Source of the DNA: Chitinophaga niabensis
GTDB taxonomy: Bacteria; Bacteroidota; Bacteroidia; Chitinophagales; Chitinophagaceae
Direction of reading: 5' to 3'
Length of the DNA: 64,000 nt
NCBI RefSeq assembly: GCF_900129465.1
Contig: NZ_FSRA01000001.1
Coordinates: forward strand, 1,674,001 to 1,738,000
Shown: positions 1 through 9,215 of the stretch, one piece after another
Position numbering within the stretch: the stretch's first letter is position 1
How the letters are laid out: every line of letters begins with the position of its first letter
Notes under the pieces: generated by a model
What the model was told of the DNA's origin: nothing
Databases searched by the model: none
What the model saw: only the letters and a program-made list of their open reading frames with translations
Position numbers and translations under genes: made by a program

Positions 1-1
1 C

Positions 2-1351
2 ATAGACCGCGGCGATCAGCCTTTCTTCCAAAAAGACCTGTCACAAAGGCTGCGCCTGTGGCAATTCCTGGAAGATGAGCTGAAAACCACGGTAATGGGC
101 ACAGCCAATTACCAGCGTAAGTTCCAGGAACCGGGGCATTTGCTCAACGTTTCCTTCAACTATACATTCCACCGGGAAGATGAAAAGTACTTTTATGATA
201 ATATCCTGCCTGCCTCCTCCGGCACAGATGCTTTTAAGCTGTTATCAGACGAGCAGGTGTATGACCTGAATATAGACTATATAAGGCCGCTCAGGTACGG
301 AAGGATCGAAACCGGTATAAAGCTGAGAGACCGAAGCATCCCCACGAATATGCAATTTATTCCCGGGGTTAACTCCGTGATCGATTCAGCAGCCGGTGGC
401 TGGGCTACTTACAGGGAACTTATTCCTGCACTCTACGGTAATTATGTGTTTGAAACCAAAAAATGGGAAGCAGAACTTGGGCTCAGACTGGAATATGTGC
501 GTATTAAGTATGATGTTAACCCGGAACACCCTACCTATAGCAGCGACGGGTATAATTACACCCAGCCATTCCCTAATTTCAGGTTAAGCTATAAATTAAA
601 TGAGCATAACAAATTATCCGCCTTTTTCAACAGAAGGGTAGACCGCCCCAATGAAGTAGACATCAGGATATTCCCCAAGTATGATGATGCGGATATTATA
701 AAAGTAGGGAACCCGGCACTGAGGCCACAGTTCACTAATTCCATTGAAGTAGGTTACAAAAACACCTGGGCAAAGGGTAGCTTCTACGTGGCCGGCTATC
801 ATCGTTTTGCGGAGGGGACCATTACAAGGATCTCTACCGTAGTACCGGGAAGCGCCTCTGTTTACGCCATTTTCCAGAATGCAGGAAAAAGCTATAATAC
901 AGGAGTGGAAGCGGTGCTGGAAGAAAAAATATCTCCTGCTTATTCCTTTAACGTAAATGGAAACATCTACAGGAATAAATTCAATGCATATACTGTCAAT
1001 AATCTATACCCTATCCCTCATCAATTTACGGCAGCGGAGCAAAGTATTGTTTCAGGGAATTTAAAACTGAATAATAACTTTCGTTTTGCCGGAGGTCTTG
1101 AAGCGCAGCTGACTGCTGTATACATGGCCCCGGATATTATTCCGCAGGGAAAGATCGAATCCCGTTTTTCGCTGGATGCGGGTATCAAAAAGGCCATACA
1201 AAAAGCTAAAGGAGAAATTTTCCTGAACGCTACAGACCTTCTTAATACAATGGTCATTAAGCGGGAAATAGTGGGCAACGGTTTTTCCTACACGAGTAAA
1301 GACTACTACGAAACACAGGTGATCAGGGTGGGGTATAATTATAAATTTTAA
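2..1351 (+). CDS. Outer-membrane beta-barrel family receptor, C-terminal part (5' end outside window)
   Basis: The reading frame is open from the first bases of the window, so the gene starts upstream and only its C-terminal ~450 residues are present. The sequence alternates polar and aromatic residues as in beta-strands, has typical barrel phrases such as PFPNFRLSYKLNEHNKLS and NPALRPQFTNSIEVGYK, and ends in VIRVGYNYKF with a terminal Phe, as in outer-membrane porin-like proteins. This fits the Bacteroidetes outer-membrane beta-barrel family (TonB-receptor relatives that often carry an N-terminal carboxypeptidase-like regulatory domain). The substrate is unknown. It is followed after about 100 bp by the convergent end of a histidine kinase gene. 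Confidence 0.85.
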   Translation: MDRGDQPFFQKDLSQRLRLWQFLEDELKTTVMGTANYQRKFQEPGHLLNVSFNYTFHREDEKYFYDNILPASSGTDAFKLLSDEQVYDLNIDYIRPLRYGRIETGIKLRDRSIPTNMQFIPGVNSVIDSAAGGWATYRELIPALYGNYVFETKKWEAELGLRLEYVRIKYDVNPEHPTYSSDGYNYTQPFPNFRLSYKLNEHNKLSAFFNRRVDRPNEVDIRIFPKYDDADIIKVGNPALRPQFTNSIEVGYKNTWAKGSFYVAGYHRFAEGTITRISTVVPGSASVYAIFQNAGKSYNTGVEAVLEEKISPAYSFNVNGNIYRNKFNAYTVNNLYPIPHQFTAAEQSIVSGNLKLNNNFRFAGGLEAQLTAVYMAPDIIPQGKIESRFSLDAGIKKAIQKAKGEIFLNATDLLNTMVIKREIVGNGFSYTSKDYYETQVIRVGYNYKF

Positions 1352-1458
1352 ACCCTTCGTTTATGAGGCTGCGAAGCGTACTTGTTGAAATGGAAGAATA
1401 TATCAACCGGCTTTTCAATGCTTCAGATCAACCCGGTCTGCTCTATCGGAAACACAGA

Positions 1459-2505
1459 TCATCTGAATACCAGGTAGAAATGATGATATCCGTCTCTAAA
1501 CTCATACTCCACGTTCCATTGGTACCGGATCACAATTTGCTTGACCAATGCCAGGCCCAGGCCCGTACCAGGTGAATGCTGGGAGGCAGATGCAAAACGT
1601 TTGAACAATTGCGATCTGTTAAGCGGTTCAGTTCCCGGGTTGGAAACAGTCAGGCGGTCCGCGTTAATATTAACATAGATATGGCCTGCCCCCTGTGTAT
1701 GTCTTATAGCGTTTGTCAATAAATTACCGATCAGGATCTCGATCAGGATCCGGTTCCCTTCCACTACAAGAGGCTCATGCGCCTCTACCTGCAATTCACA
1801 GCCCTTTTCTTCAAAGAAGGGGGCAAACTGCACAGATAGGTCCTGCACCAACGCATAGAGGTCTATTGACGCTTTATCAGCAAACTGTTTGTTCTCGATC
1901 TTGGTGAGGAGGAGTAAGTTTTTGTTGATGCGGCCCGCTCTTATGAGTGCCGCCTGTGCAGCCTCAATTAAATTATACTGATCATCATCCATCGTTTTGC
2001 CCTGGGAAAGCAATTCCAGCTTGGATTGTACGATTGCCAGCGGTGTTTGCAGTTCATGAGAAGCATTATCCGCAAATTCCTTTTGCTGGTTATATACGGC
2101 GATGTTGGCCTGCAGCAATCTTTTCAGGCTTTCATTCAGTTCATCAAACTCAGCAATGCCTGCTTTCTCAAAATGAATATTATCAGGGTTATCGAGGTCA
2201 AATTGTTTGATCTGTTTCAATGTTTGATAGAATGGCTGCCACATGCCACGGGATAACCTCCGGTTCAGGAGGATGAGGGCGCCTAAAAGGATGGCAAAGA
2301 ACAGGGCACTCAAAAGGGTAACAGCACCGATGATCAGTAATTTGTCTTCCCGCATGGCTTCAGGTGTCACAATCACGTTATGCTCGTCCAGTTCGTATTG
2401 CCACAGCCTGCTTAATGCGAGGTAATAGATGGGGATGCTGCAGGCCAGCACAATGGCGGCACAGATCACAATCCTTTTGAGTGAATAGTTCAGCAGCTTA
2501 CTCAT
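1459..2505 (-). CDS. Sensor histidine kinase (two-component system)
   Basis: Inner-membrane sensor kinase with two N-terminal membrane helices (about residues 12-36 and 58-83, counted from the upstream in-frame Met at 2514) enclosing a very short periplasmic loop. The H-box is NASHELQTPLA with the phospho-accepting His near residue 153, the N-box is NLLTNAIRHTQG, and the G-box is GTGLGLALV. The start at 2505 overlaps the stop of the response regulator as ATGA, which is why it is preferred to the Met at 2514. The pair is one operon with the regulator first. The short sensor loop suggests membrane or intramembrane sensing; the signal is not evident. Confidence 0.9.
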   Translation of the reverse strand: MSKLLNYSLKRIVICAAIVLACSIPIYYLALSRLWQYELDEHNVIVTPEAMREDKLLIIGAVTLLSALFFAILLGALILLNRRLSRGMWQPFYQTLKQIKQFDLDNPDNIHFEKAGIAEFDELNESLKRLLQANIAVYNQQKEFADNASHELQTPLAIVQSKLELLSQGKTMDDDQYNLIEAAQAALIRAGRINKNLLLLTKIENKQFADKASIDLYALVQDLSVQFAPFFEEKGCELQVEAHEPLVVEGNRILIEILIGNLLTNAIRHTQGAGHIYVNINADRLTVSNPGTEPLNRSQLFKRFASASQHSPGTGLGLALVKQIVIRYQWNVEYEFRDGYHHFYLVFR

Positions 2506-3176
2506 ATCTCCCATTTATAACCGCTCCCGTACATTGTTTTAAGATATTGCCCAACACCCGCCTCATTTAGTTTACGTTTAAGGTTTTTGATATGCGAATA
2601 CACAAAATCATAACTATCAAACTGGGCAGCCACATCTCCTGAAAGATGCTCTGCAAGGGCTGCTTTGGAGATAACCCGGTTCTTGTTGATCATGAAATAC
2701 ATCAACAGGTCAAATTCCTTCTTTGTCAGCAGCATGGGTTTTCCGCCTATCGTAACTGCCTTACCCAAAACATCCACCCGGATCTCCTGCTGTTCAATAA
2801 CGTTTACACTTCCAAAGTGTTTCCGCCTGATCAATGAGTATACCCTGGCAGCCAGCTCCGGCAAATGAAAAGGTTTGGCGAGGTAATCGTCCGCACCGAT
2901 CCTCAGGCCGTTGATCTTATCGTCCATCGAGTTTTTGGCCGAAATGATGATCACTCCATCATTTTTCTTCTGCAGCTTCAATTCCTTCAGGATCTGGAAT
3001 CCATCGCCACCGGGCAGCATCAGGTCCAGAAGGATACAATCGTAATCGAAAGAATCAATCCTTTCCAATGCCTGAGCATAGGTGGATGCATACTCGCAGA
3101 GGTAACTTTCATCTGAAAGATAGCTCCCCATGCTTTTGGCCAGTTCCACTTCATCTTCAATGATTAAGATCTTCAT
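2502..3176 (-). CDS. OmpR-family response regulator
   Basis: A 224-residue regulator with an N-terminal receiver domain (acidic pocket IIEDE at 5-9, phospho-acceptor Asp51 in LLDLMLPGGDG, Lys101 in AKPFH) and a C-terminal winged-helix DNA-binding domain with the typical LTKKEFDLLMYF and VYSHIKNLKRKL segments and a conserved end TMYGSGYKWEI. It is translated just upstream of, and overlapping by 4 nt with, the histidine kinase, so the two form a cognate pair. The divergent PAP2 phosphatase starts 80 bp away and may share the promoter region. The target genes cannot be read from the sequence. Confidence 0.92.
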   Translation of the reverse strand: MKILIIEDEVELAKSMGSYLSDESYLCEYASTYAQALERIDSFDYDCILLDLMLPGGDGFQILKELKLQKKNDGVIIISAKNSMDDKINGLRIGADDYLAKPFHLPELAARVYSLIRRKHFGSVNVIEQQEIRVDVLGKAVTIGGKPMLLTKKEFDLLMYFMINKNRVISKAALAEHLSGDVAAQFDSYDFVYSHIKNLKRKLNEAGVGQYLKTMYGSGYKWEI

Positions 3177-3256
3177 GGTACAAATTTACTGTTGAATTCT
3201 GTTTTCTTTTTGGACAAGCACAGAATTTCCCCAAAATCGTTCCTCAATTTTGTATA

Positions 3257-3931
3257 ATGAAAAAGTTGAGCTTGTGCCTTATTATCTCTGTAACAGCAAT
3301 GATTACCAGGGGCCAGGATGCAGATAGCCTCCACTACAGCAGCCGTTTGAAGTTCAGCTTCAGGCAGGTGCATGTACCATTGGTCTTAGGTGTAATGGGA
3401 ATAGCAGCTAACGGAAACGGCCCGGAGTCCTTTAAAAAAGAGCTGGCCGAGGAAAGGAATGAGCATTTTTCCGGGTTTCATACGCGTATAGATGATTACC
3501 TGCAATTCTCTCCGTTTGTAATTGCCTATGGCCTGGATGCTATGGGGATACGTTCAAAAACAGATATCCATAACCGGACGGCTATTCTTTTGAAAGGGGA
3601 ATTGCTTATGCTGGGCTCGGTATTCGGCCTGAAAACACTCACTCATCAATTGCGGCCGGACGGTTCCACCTACAATTCTTTTCCATCAGGGCACACCGCA
3701 CAGGCATTTGCAGCGGCCACTTTTTTAAGTGAGGAATATAAAGACCGTTTCCATTGGATGCCTTTTGCCGCATACGGACTGGCCAGTTCAGTGGGCGCGC
3801 TCAGGATTGCGAATAACCGCCATTATATTTCAGATGTATTATTGGGAGCGGGGATAGGTATCCTTTCAATGAAGGCTTCCTATTGGATGCATAGATACAA
3901 ATGGAAGAAGCGAGATCAACTTTATTTCTGA
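3257..3931 (+). CDS. PAP2-family membrane phosphatase
   Basis: A 224-residue protein with an N-terminal signal-like stretch (residues 1-20) and the three PAP2 signature blocks: K126 to R133-P134, SFPSGHT at 143-149 with catalytic His146, and R183 to H189 to D193 in RIANNRHYISD. Members of the family hydrolyse phosphate from lipid phosphates such as phosphatidic acid, undecaprenyl pyrophosphate or lipid A, with the active site on the periplasmic face. The exact substrate is not predictable. The gene is divergent from the adjacent two-component system, whose regulator might control it; that link is inference. A terminator-like hairpin follows the stop codon. Confidence 0.88.
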   Translation: MKKLSLCLIISVTAMITRGQDADSLHYSSRLKFSFRQVHVPLVLGVMGIAANGNGPESFKKELAEERNEHFSGFHTRIDDYLQFSPFVIAYGLDAMGIRSKTDIHNRTAILLKGELLMLGSVFGLKTLTHQLRPDGSTYNSFPSGHTAQAFAAATFLSEEYKDRFHWMPFAAYGLASSVGALRIANNRHYISDVLLGAGIGILSMKASYWMHRYKWKKRDQLYF

Positions 3932-3938
3932 AAACAAA

Positions 3939-3971
3939 AAAGCCACATAATCTTGCGATCTATGCGGCTTT
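3939..3971 (+). terminator. Rho-independent terminator after the PAP2 gene
   Basis: Arms AAAGCCACATA (3939-3949) and TATGCGGCTTT (3961-3971) pair with one mismatch, and a T-rich stretch (GTTTGTTTGTTTTTT) follows. It sits 8 nt after the stop of the PAP2 gene. Confidence 0.75.
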
Positions 3972-3990
3972 GCGTTTGTTTGTTTTTTAG

Positions 3991-4084
3991 TTGTGATTCC
4001 GCTGGAATCACAACAAATACGCTATATCGGCCACAGTGGCCCACTTTTATTTTCTGATCAATCTGGTAACCGCTCTGGTAACCG
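3991..4084. repeat. Cluster of palindromes and a direct repeat at the core/variable boundary
   Basis: Three ordered signals lie in under 100 bp: a perfect inverted repeat TTGTGATTCC-gct-GGAATCACAA (3991-4013), a perfect GGCCAC-a-GTGGCC palindrome (4029-4041), and a direct repeat CTGGTAACCG at 4063-4072 and 4075-4084. The stretch lies between ordinary chromosomal genes and the variable region. It could be a recombination (att) site with recombinase arm sites, a second terminator, or both. No integrase gene is nearby, so this is only a candidate. The rest of the gap up to 4225 is AT-rich with nothing recognisable. Confidence 0.4.
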
Positions 4085-4225
4085 TTTTGATTTGAATTGA
4101 TTTAATACGATTTAAAGAACTTCTTTGTGACAAAGCAAATATACTGATAATCAGCATAATTACAAATAATATCAAAAAATATTCACCGTACGCCCTTTCC
4201 AGAATTGAAATCCTCTACCACTGGG

Positions 4226-5344
4226 CTATAGCTTTATCCCCATAGCTGAGTAAGTGCCCATGAGTTTTTTGAATGCATCATCATTGTCCATAATTCCCGA
4301 ATCCTTTATTTCTTTAGCTTTCGCAATCGATTCTTTAGAGAACATTGAGCCTGTTTTTTTGGCGATAATAAAAAGTTCAGCCAGCCCGGTAGCCTTGTCG
4401 CGAATATTTTTAAAATCTTTAATATTTTCTTCAGTATGCGCTCCTAAAGCTTTTTGACTTTCGAAATGGGCTTTGACATCCCCCGGATATCCTAAAATCC
4501 TACCGTCTGAGGTTTCTTCTGTTCGTAAGTTTACGCCTGCTGCAAAACGTTTATCTCGTTTTCCCCGCCTTAGTTCCAATCTTTCACCTTCAGAAACTGC
4601 ATTGGGATAGATTACCAAATAGTGCTTCCTGTCTAAAGCTATCTCGATAATGTTATGTTGATCAAAAATGTTATGTGGGTTAGGTTTACTATCAGGTCCA
4701 AGAATAAGCACAGGATTATCAGAAGAAATCAGAGGAACTTCGGCAGGAACTTCCATCACTTCTATACCACATTCCATCTTGTAATCAACAAAACGCTTCC
4801 ATTGTTCCAGATGATTATCAAGAAAAAACAGCTTGTTCTTTACTTTTAGGGCTGCCCTAATCTCCTCAATATTCTCCATATTAATAACGTGGGCTTCATT
4901 CCACTCATCAATGTATTCTATTATATCGTCACCTGAATTAAGCCGATCATTAAACCCATCAAAGCTTTTGTCTAATTTTTCATTCTCGTCATTAAGGAAA
5001 AAGGGCGTCCTGAAATAAAGACTTAGAATAGTATTAAGAACAGACCGTTTTTGTTCTTTCGATAAACTTGTTAATTCTGTATCTATAAGAAGATTGTACA
5101 CTGAGGGGTAAATATCATCTACCTCACTAGCATAGCGCTTTTCGAGGCTAAAGCGGTCACCTGGTGTTTCTGGAGGAAATGTATAAATATTTTTTTGTAC
5201 ACAGACTTGTGTAGTTGTTAAGGTTTTAATTTCATCAGAACCTCTCATTAGAGTGTCAACAAGATACCGCCCTTCTTCAGCCTTGGTCGCAAATTGTTTA
5301 AGGAAAGATTTTGGAATAAAATGTTGATGTTTAGGGGCACCCAT
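4226..5344 (-). CDS. DUF4238 domain protein
   Basis: A 372-residue soluble protein starting MGAPKHQHFIPKSFLKQFA; the HFIP-x-x-x-L-x-x-F block is the hallmark of the DUF4238 family. The middle part (EVPLISSDNPVLILG and the later KHYLVIYPN) also fits the family. The biochemical role of DUF4238 is not established; members are scattered among bacteria and often lie in variable or defence-rich regions. Here the gene stands alone next to a repeat cluster, on the minus strand, and is AT-rich, which is consistent with horizontal acquisition. No partner gene is apparent. Confidence 0.8.
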   Translation of the reverse strand: MGAPKHQHFIPKSFLKQFATKAEEGRYLVDTLMRGSDEIKTLTTTQVCVQKNIYTFPPETPGDRFSLEKRYASEVDDIYPSVYNLLIDTELTSLSKEQKRSVLNTILSLYFRTPFFLNDENEKLDKSFDGFNDRLNSGDDIIEYIDEWNEAHVINMENIEEIRAALKVKNKLFFLDNHLEQWKRFVDYKMECGIEVMEVPAEVPLISSDNPVLILGPDSKPNPHNIFDQHNIIEIALDRKHYLVIYPNAVSEGERLELRRGKRDKRFAAGVNLRTEETSDGRILGYPGDVKAHFESQKALGAHTEENIKDFKNIRDKATGLAELFIIAKKTGSMFSKESIAKAKEIKDSGIMDNDDAFKKLMGTYSAMGIKL

Positions 5345-5660
5345 AAATATTAGTTTAATTATCTAAGCTATAAGGACTAATATAATGGAAACTTAGGTTG
5401 ATAAACAGAAAAATTTTACCAGTATTTAAAAATGAATAACACAAATATATTTGTATCCTCAAATAAACACCTTTGTCAAAGGTCCATAATAGATTTAACA
5501 TCAAATCTTTATGGCACAAAAAGAATATATTAATTATCGCATATAATATATTGGTCATTTATCCATTTACAAACGGTTAACATTTTGAGTTCTGAATTTC
5601 AGTAAATTACAGCCATACGAACCCTCAAGGCGAAAATTTCAATTCTAAACCTCTGATTTT
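5345..5660. other. Noncoding AT-rich gap between divergent genes
   Basis: This 316 bp stretch separates the divergent DUF4238 and hybrid-kinase genes and should hold both promoters. It is very AT-rich. An open frame on the minus strand at 5355-5558 has low-complexity hydrophobic content and no recognisable features, so it is not called. No clear operator or hairpin was seen. Confidence 0.5.
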
Positions 5661-7418
5661 ATGGAGCCTGCAACCCTGCCCGATAATTCTATGGTAAAAA
5701 ATGGTAAGAGAATTTTTCAGTTCATTGATGAAAAAATACTTTTAGCCGGGACTGCCGGATTAGATAATAAAGAAGATTTAAAGCGAACGCGCCTTGTTAA
5801 TTCAATTTGCGCCATAACTGCATTTCTGGCATTATCAATTGGTTTTTTATTCTATCTTCTTACCGGATTGCTGAAGGAAATATTTATTCCGGCAGCAATT
5901 GAAGCTTCACTTTTTAGCCTTATTATCTTTTTAAATGTTTGGAAACTCCGTCGGCTTGCTTCATTCTCCTGTTTGATTGTGCATCTTGGATGTGCAGTTT
6001 ACTTTGCCTCATTACTTGGTTCCCGCATTAATGTAGTTATTATTCTCGCCTTTCTGTTCGGCTTATGTCGTTTGATATACAAAGATAAACTTCAAAGGGG
6101 TGTTTCCATGACAGCAATTGCACTGGCTTTGATAGTTATTGAAGCGAATGCATATTTGGGGATTATCAAGCCGCTGGATATGCCGGAAAGAAGCCAGTGG
6201 ATATTTCGCTGGATTGCCTTGCCTAGTTTTCTCTTTTTCTTTGTAATGATTCTGGATTACTATGACATAGAAATTAAAAGGTTATATAAACAGATAAAAG
6301 ACTTTGTACGCGATGTTGTTCATGATCTGAGAAATGTAACTGTCTCAAATTCACAAACACTAATAGAATTAAAATCGGAACTCAATAAAAAGGTTCCCGA
6401 TTTAGGGCGTATTAGGTTATTGGTTAATAAAGTTTCCAGCGCTAACGAAAATATGAGTGTCATTATCAACAATATCCTGGATAAAGCTGGCAACAAAATC
6501 ACCATTAACGTTTTTGATGAAACTTTTAGTTTGATTGACCTCATTAAAAACGTTATCGAAACACTTTCTGCAAGTGCTGATTCACGCTCGTTAGAGATTG
6601 TTAATTGGTATGATGCAGAAATGCCTGAGTATGTCGTGAGCGATTTGGGCAGGATGAACACTATATTGATCAACTTCCTCTCCAACGCCATTAAGTATTC
6701 GGATAAAGAAACTAAGATTAAGTTAGCGGTATCAAAAGATATGGATCATTTTACAATCTCAGTTACCAACAGCTGCCCGCGTATCCCGGAGGAAAAACTA
6801 GCGCGTTTGTTTGATGAACACTATACGGCAAAGAGGGATGAAAATGTTGTGGGAAATGGAATCGGACTACATATAGTAAAACGAACGGTAGAGGCATTCA
6901 ACGGTACTTATGGCGTAACCAGCAACGATACTGAAACTACATTTTACGTTAGGTTAAGACTGGTTCCAGGCAAGAAAGTTGATATTTCAGAGATAATTGG
7001 GGAACCTCAAACACTTGATGGTGCAGAAATCTATTATGCAGAAGATAACCTAATGGATAATATGATTACCAAAAGATATCTAAAAAATGCAGGGTGTAAT
7101 GTTACAACTTGTGTAAATGGAAAGGAAATGCTGGAACTATTACACACAGATCCTAAAGTGCCGGATTGTTTTGTTCTTGATGATCGCATGCCGGTTATGA
7201 ATGGGAATGAACTACTTAAAAAGCTAAAATCACCAAACAGCCCTTATAAAAACATTCCGGTTATTATTCTTACTGGAGATGGATTCACAGAGAATATTGA
7301 TCAGCTAATTGCAGCAGGAGCTGATCAGGTTATCATCAAATCGAACCAACAATTTCTTGAGATTAAGAACGCACTTGACCGGCATTTACACAGAAGACCT
7401 GCTGTAAATGCCGGCTAG
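5661..7418 (+). CDS. Membrane hybrid histidine kinase with C-terminal receiver
   Basis: A 585-residue signalling protein. Residues ~45-205 contain about six membrane helices with almost no extracellular loops. A kinase core follows: H-box DVVHDLRN with His221 (the HDLRN variant rather than SHExRTPL), N-box INFLSNAIKYS with Asn342, and G-box VGNGIGLHIV near 397-405. After a linker comes a receiver domain (acidic YAEDN near 459-463, probable phospho-acceptor Asp507 in LDDRMPVMNG, and a Lys in VIIKS). No DNA-binding output domain is fused, so phosphate probably passes to another protein. It is convergent with the terpene synthase gene, ending 14 bp from it. A functional link is possible but unproven. 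Confidence 0.88.
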   Translation: MEPATLPDNSMVKNGKRIFQFIDEKILLAGTAGLDNKEDLKRTRLVNSICAITAFLALSIGFLFYLLTGLLKEIFIPAAIEASLFSLIIFLNVWKLRRLASFSCLIVHLGCAVYFASLLGSRINVVIILAFLFGLCRLIYKDKLQRGVSMTAIALALIVIEANAYLGIIKPLDMPERSQWIFRWIALPSFLFFFVMILDYYDIEIKRLYKQIKDFVRDVVHDLRNVTVSNSQTLIELKSELNKKVPDLGRIRLLVNKVSSANENMSVIINNILDKAGNKITINVFDETFSLIDLIKNVIETLSASADSRSLEIVNWYDAEMPEYVVSDLGRMNTILINFLSNAIKYSDKETKIKLAVSKDMDHFTISVTNSCPRIPEEKLARLFDEHYTAKRDENVVGNGIGLHIVKRTVEAFNGTYGVTSNDTETTFYVRLRLVPGKKVDISEIIGEPQTLDGAEIYYAEDNLMDNMITKRYLKNAGCNVTTCVNGKEMLELLHTDPKVPDCFVLDDRMPVMNGNELLKKLKSPNSPYKNIPVIILTGDGFTENIDQLIAAGADQVIIKSNQQFLEIKNALDRHLHRRPAVNAG

Positions 7419-7432
7419 GTAATCAAAAGATT

Positions 7433-8407
7433 TTACTGCGTTAAAGCAACTTTTCTAATATCAATTGACGGGTGGCCTCCTGCTTTGTACCGGGCCGTTA
7501 ATTCCAAGGTCCAGAAAAGATATCCCGATATCATGTATCTAAGATTATCTACATAACTTCTTACTGCATCGTTGTATCTCCCGAAATCTGGCAGGCCATC
7601 ACTGGTTATTTCAAACTCATGAACGTCCTGATCATGAATCTTGAGTAATTCTGCATTCGCTTGCTCTCCTGAGCAACCTGAGTAGTGTTTAATGATTAGC
7701 GCCAGGTTGAAAACCTCATTACCATCCTCATGATGGGCGGAAAAATAATCATTTTCCCATGACAGAATCCTGGCCGTAAGATGCCCTAACCGGTAAACGG
7801 ATGGATGGTTTATAATTTCATCCGGAAGAATTGTACCAGTGATCATTTCTGCAAAACTCGCCATTATCCAGACATTTACATCGTTGACCCTGATATCATA
7901 AAAAGCTTCCATTGAGGGAAACACATTGCTCTTACGGTATGAAATAGCTTCTTTCATACCTTTAAAATATAGTTCCAGGCTGTGGCATATCCTTTTTTGC
8001 AGCCATTCCTCTCCACACCTGTCAATTATGATTTTCCTGAATGCAATTAGCGGTGCATACAAGGGATCATCACTAACAAGCTTTCCGAAACGAAGGAACT
8101 CCAGTGAAATCCGCTCTACTTCCTGGATCTTCTCAAATGAGGAATGTTCAAAAAGATCATCTACAGTAAAGCACCAGAGGAAACCTGCGCAAATGATCTT
8201 AAGGTCGCTCGGGTCGGCCTTCGGGTACGTACAGGCTGCGCAATGCCCTATGCCTGTAGCCGAGTATTTCTTCCGGACAATTGCCGGGAGAAAGTAATAA
8301 TGTTCGTTGATTGAAGAATCAATAAAGACTTCCATTTCGTTTCCGGCTGGATTTACCGCGTGCGGAAATGCGAACTGTAAAGCATTTTCGTTTGACATGT
8401 CTTTCAT
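7433..8407 (-). CDS. Class I terpene synthase (terpene cyclase)
   Basis: A 324-residue protein with the full signature of bacterial type I terpene cyclases: an aspartate-rich motif DDLFE at 83-87 (DDxxE, a variant of DDxxD), a pyrophosphate-sensor Arg173 exactly 46 residues before the NSE triad, the NSE triad N219-D220-x-x-S223-x-x-x-E227 (NDYFSAHHE), and the C-terminal R306-Y307 pair. These residues bind Mg2+ and the diphosphate of a prenyl substrate such as FPP or GGPP. The product cannot be predicted. No prenyltransferase, P450 or other tailoring gene is adjacent, so it is an orphan cyclase. The in-frame Met at 8398 is an alternative start. Confidence 0.88.
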   Translation of the reverse strand: MKDMSNENALQFAFPHAVNPAGNEMEVFIDSSINEHYYFLPAIVRKKYSATGIGHCAACTYPKADPSDLKIICAGFLWCFTVDDLFEHSSFEKIQEVERISLEFLRFGKLVSDDPLYAPLIAFRKIIIDRCGEEWLQKRICHSLELYFKGMKEAISYRKSNVFPSMEAFYDIRVNDVNVWIMASFAEMITGTILPDEIINHPSVYRLGHLTARILSWENDYFSAHHEDGNEVFNLALIIKHYSGCSGEQANAELLKIHDQDVHEFEITSDGLPDFGRYNDAVRSYVDNLRYMISGYLFWTLELTARYKAGGHPSIDIRKVALTQ

Positions 8408-8781
8408 TTTCTAAGTTTTAGATGTGAAGAATATATTGTATTTATCGGATAGGGAAAGCTGATTGCCTTAGTATATTCTAATGCCTTATTCTCGAATGAA
8501 CAGGTTCCTAAGCCTGTATCTCATTGAACATCCATGTCTTTGAATAATCGTGTTAATTACTTGTTATTGATGAAAAGGTACGCCATAGAGGTCAGAAATC
8601 CTTCGGTGATCAAGTTAATAGGCGATCACACAATGCGCTTTTTTGTTAATTTACAGGCAGGTTGAATCGGCTTTGAGGGATCATAACCTGGTAAGGAAAT
8701 AGTGATGAAACAATGACAGCATAGGCTCACCCCGATAAGTCATATTTTACCTCTTAATAGTAACCCAAAACAAAAATATTT
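8408..8781. other. Noncoding gap upstream of the terpene synthase
   Basis: A 374 bp stretch between the divergent terpene synthase and a small hypothetical gene. It must hold their promoters. No convincing ORF, hairpin or repeat was seen. Confidence 0.45.
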
Positions 8782-9072
8782 ATGGGCAATCTTTTCACCC
8801 GTATGTCTGACTTTGCGAATGTTGACGATAACCCTGCTCACCAGCTTTACAAAATGACCATTGCGTTTATATGTACTCCTGGTGGCGTATCTGATGAAGA
8901 ATTAAAGACATTTCAATCAGAAGATCCCTATAGGACACTGTATAATGAAAGTGCGGGAAAGGACAAGTTCCTGCCCGAATTCCAGCGGAGTCTTCCACCT
9001 ACACATATTCAATGGATCAGAGACGCTGGATTAGGGATATTTTTATGGGAGGAACTTGAACAATGGTTTTAG
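8782..9072 (+). CDS. Small hypothetical protein
   Basis: A 96-residue soluble, acidic protein (MGNLFTRMSDFANVDDN to the end FLWEELEQWF). It has no signal peptide, membrane helix or motif that I recognise. The ATG is preceded by an A-rich stretch (CAAAAATATTT) typical of Bacteroidetes translation starts. It is followed by a strong bidirectional terminator and faces the convergent mob operon. It may be the last gene before the mobile element or part of it. Confidence 0.5.
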   Translation: MGNLFTRMSDFANVDDNPAHQLYKMTIAFICTPGGVSDEELKTFQSEDPYRTLYNESAGKDKFLPEFQRSLPPTHIQWIRDAGLGIFLWEELEQWF

Positions 9073-9151
9073 CTCAGGATTTAGCTAATAGCTGCAAAAT
9101 ATTGATCTCGATTCGCCCTTTACTTTAAAGACTACTCGTACTAATAAGAAT

Positions 9152-9175
9152 AAGGACGGCATAAATGCCGTCCTT
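9152..9175. terminator. Bidirectional terminator between the small ORF and mobC
   Basis: Perfect 10-bp inverted repeat AAGGACGGCA-taaa-TGCCGTCCTT with a T-run on the plus strand and an A-rich flank on the other, between two convergent genes. Confidence 0.85.
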
Positions 9176-9215
9176 TTAAAACAAAAAATAAGGGGATGGA
9201 TAAATCTATTAGCTG

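Noticed and set aside
1363..1575. Short plus-strand ORF after the receptor gene
   Set aside because: It overlaps the end of the histidine kinase gene on the other strand and has no protein-like features.
4205..4236. tRNA-like D-arm pattern (minus strand reads TAGCCCAGTGGTAGAGG)
   Set aside because: The acceptor stem, T-arm and a normal anticodon loop are missing, and the stretch overlaps the stop of the DUF4238 gene. Elements usually duplicate the 3' end of a tRNA, not the 5' part, so an att remnant is unlikely.
5355..5558. 67-residue minus-strand ORF in the AT-rich gap
   Set aside because: Low-complexity, Phe/Leu/Ile-rich content in AT-rich DNA; no start context or family features.
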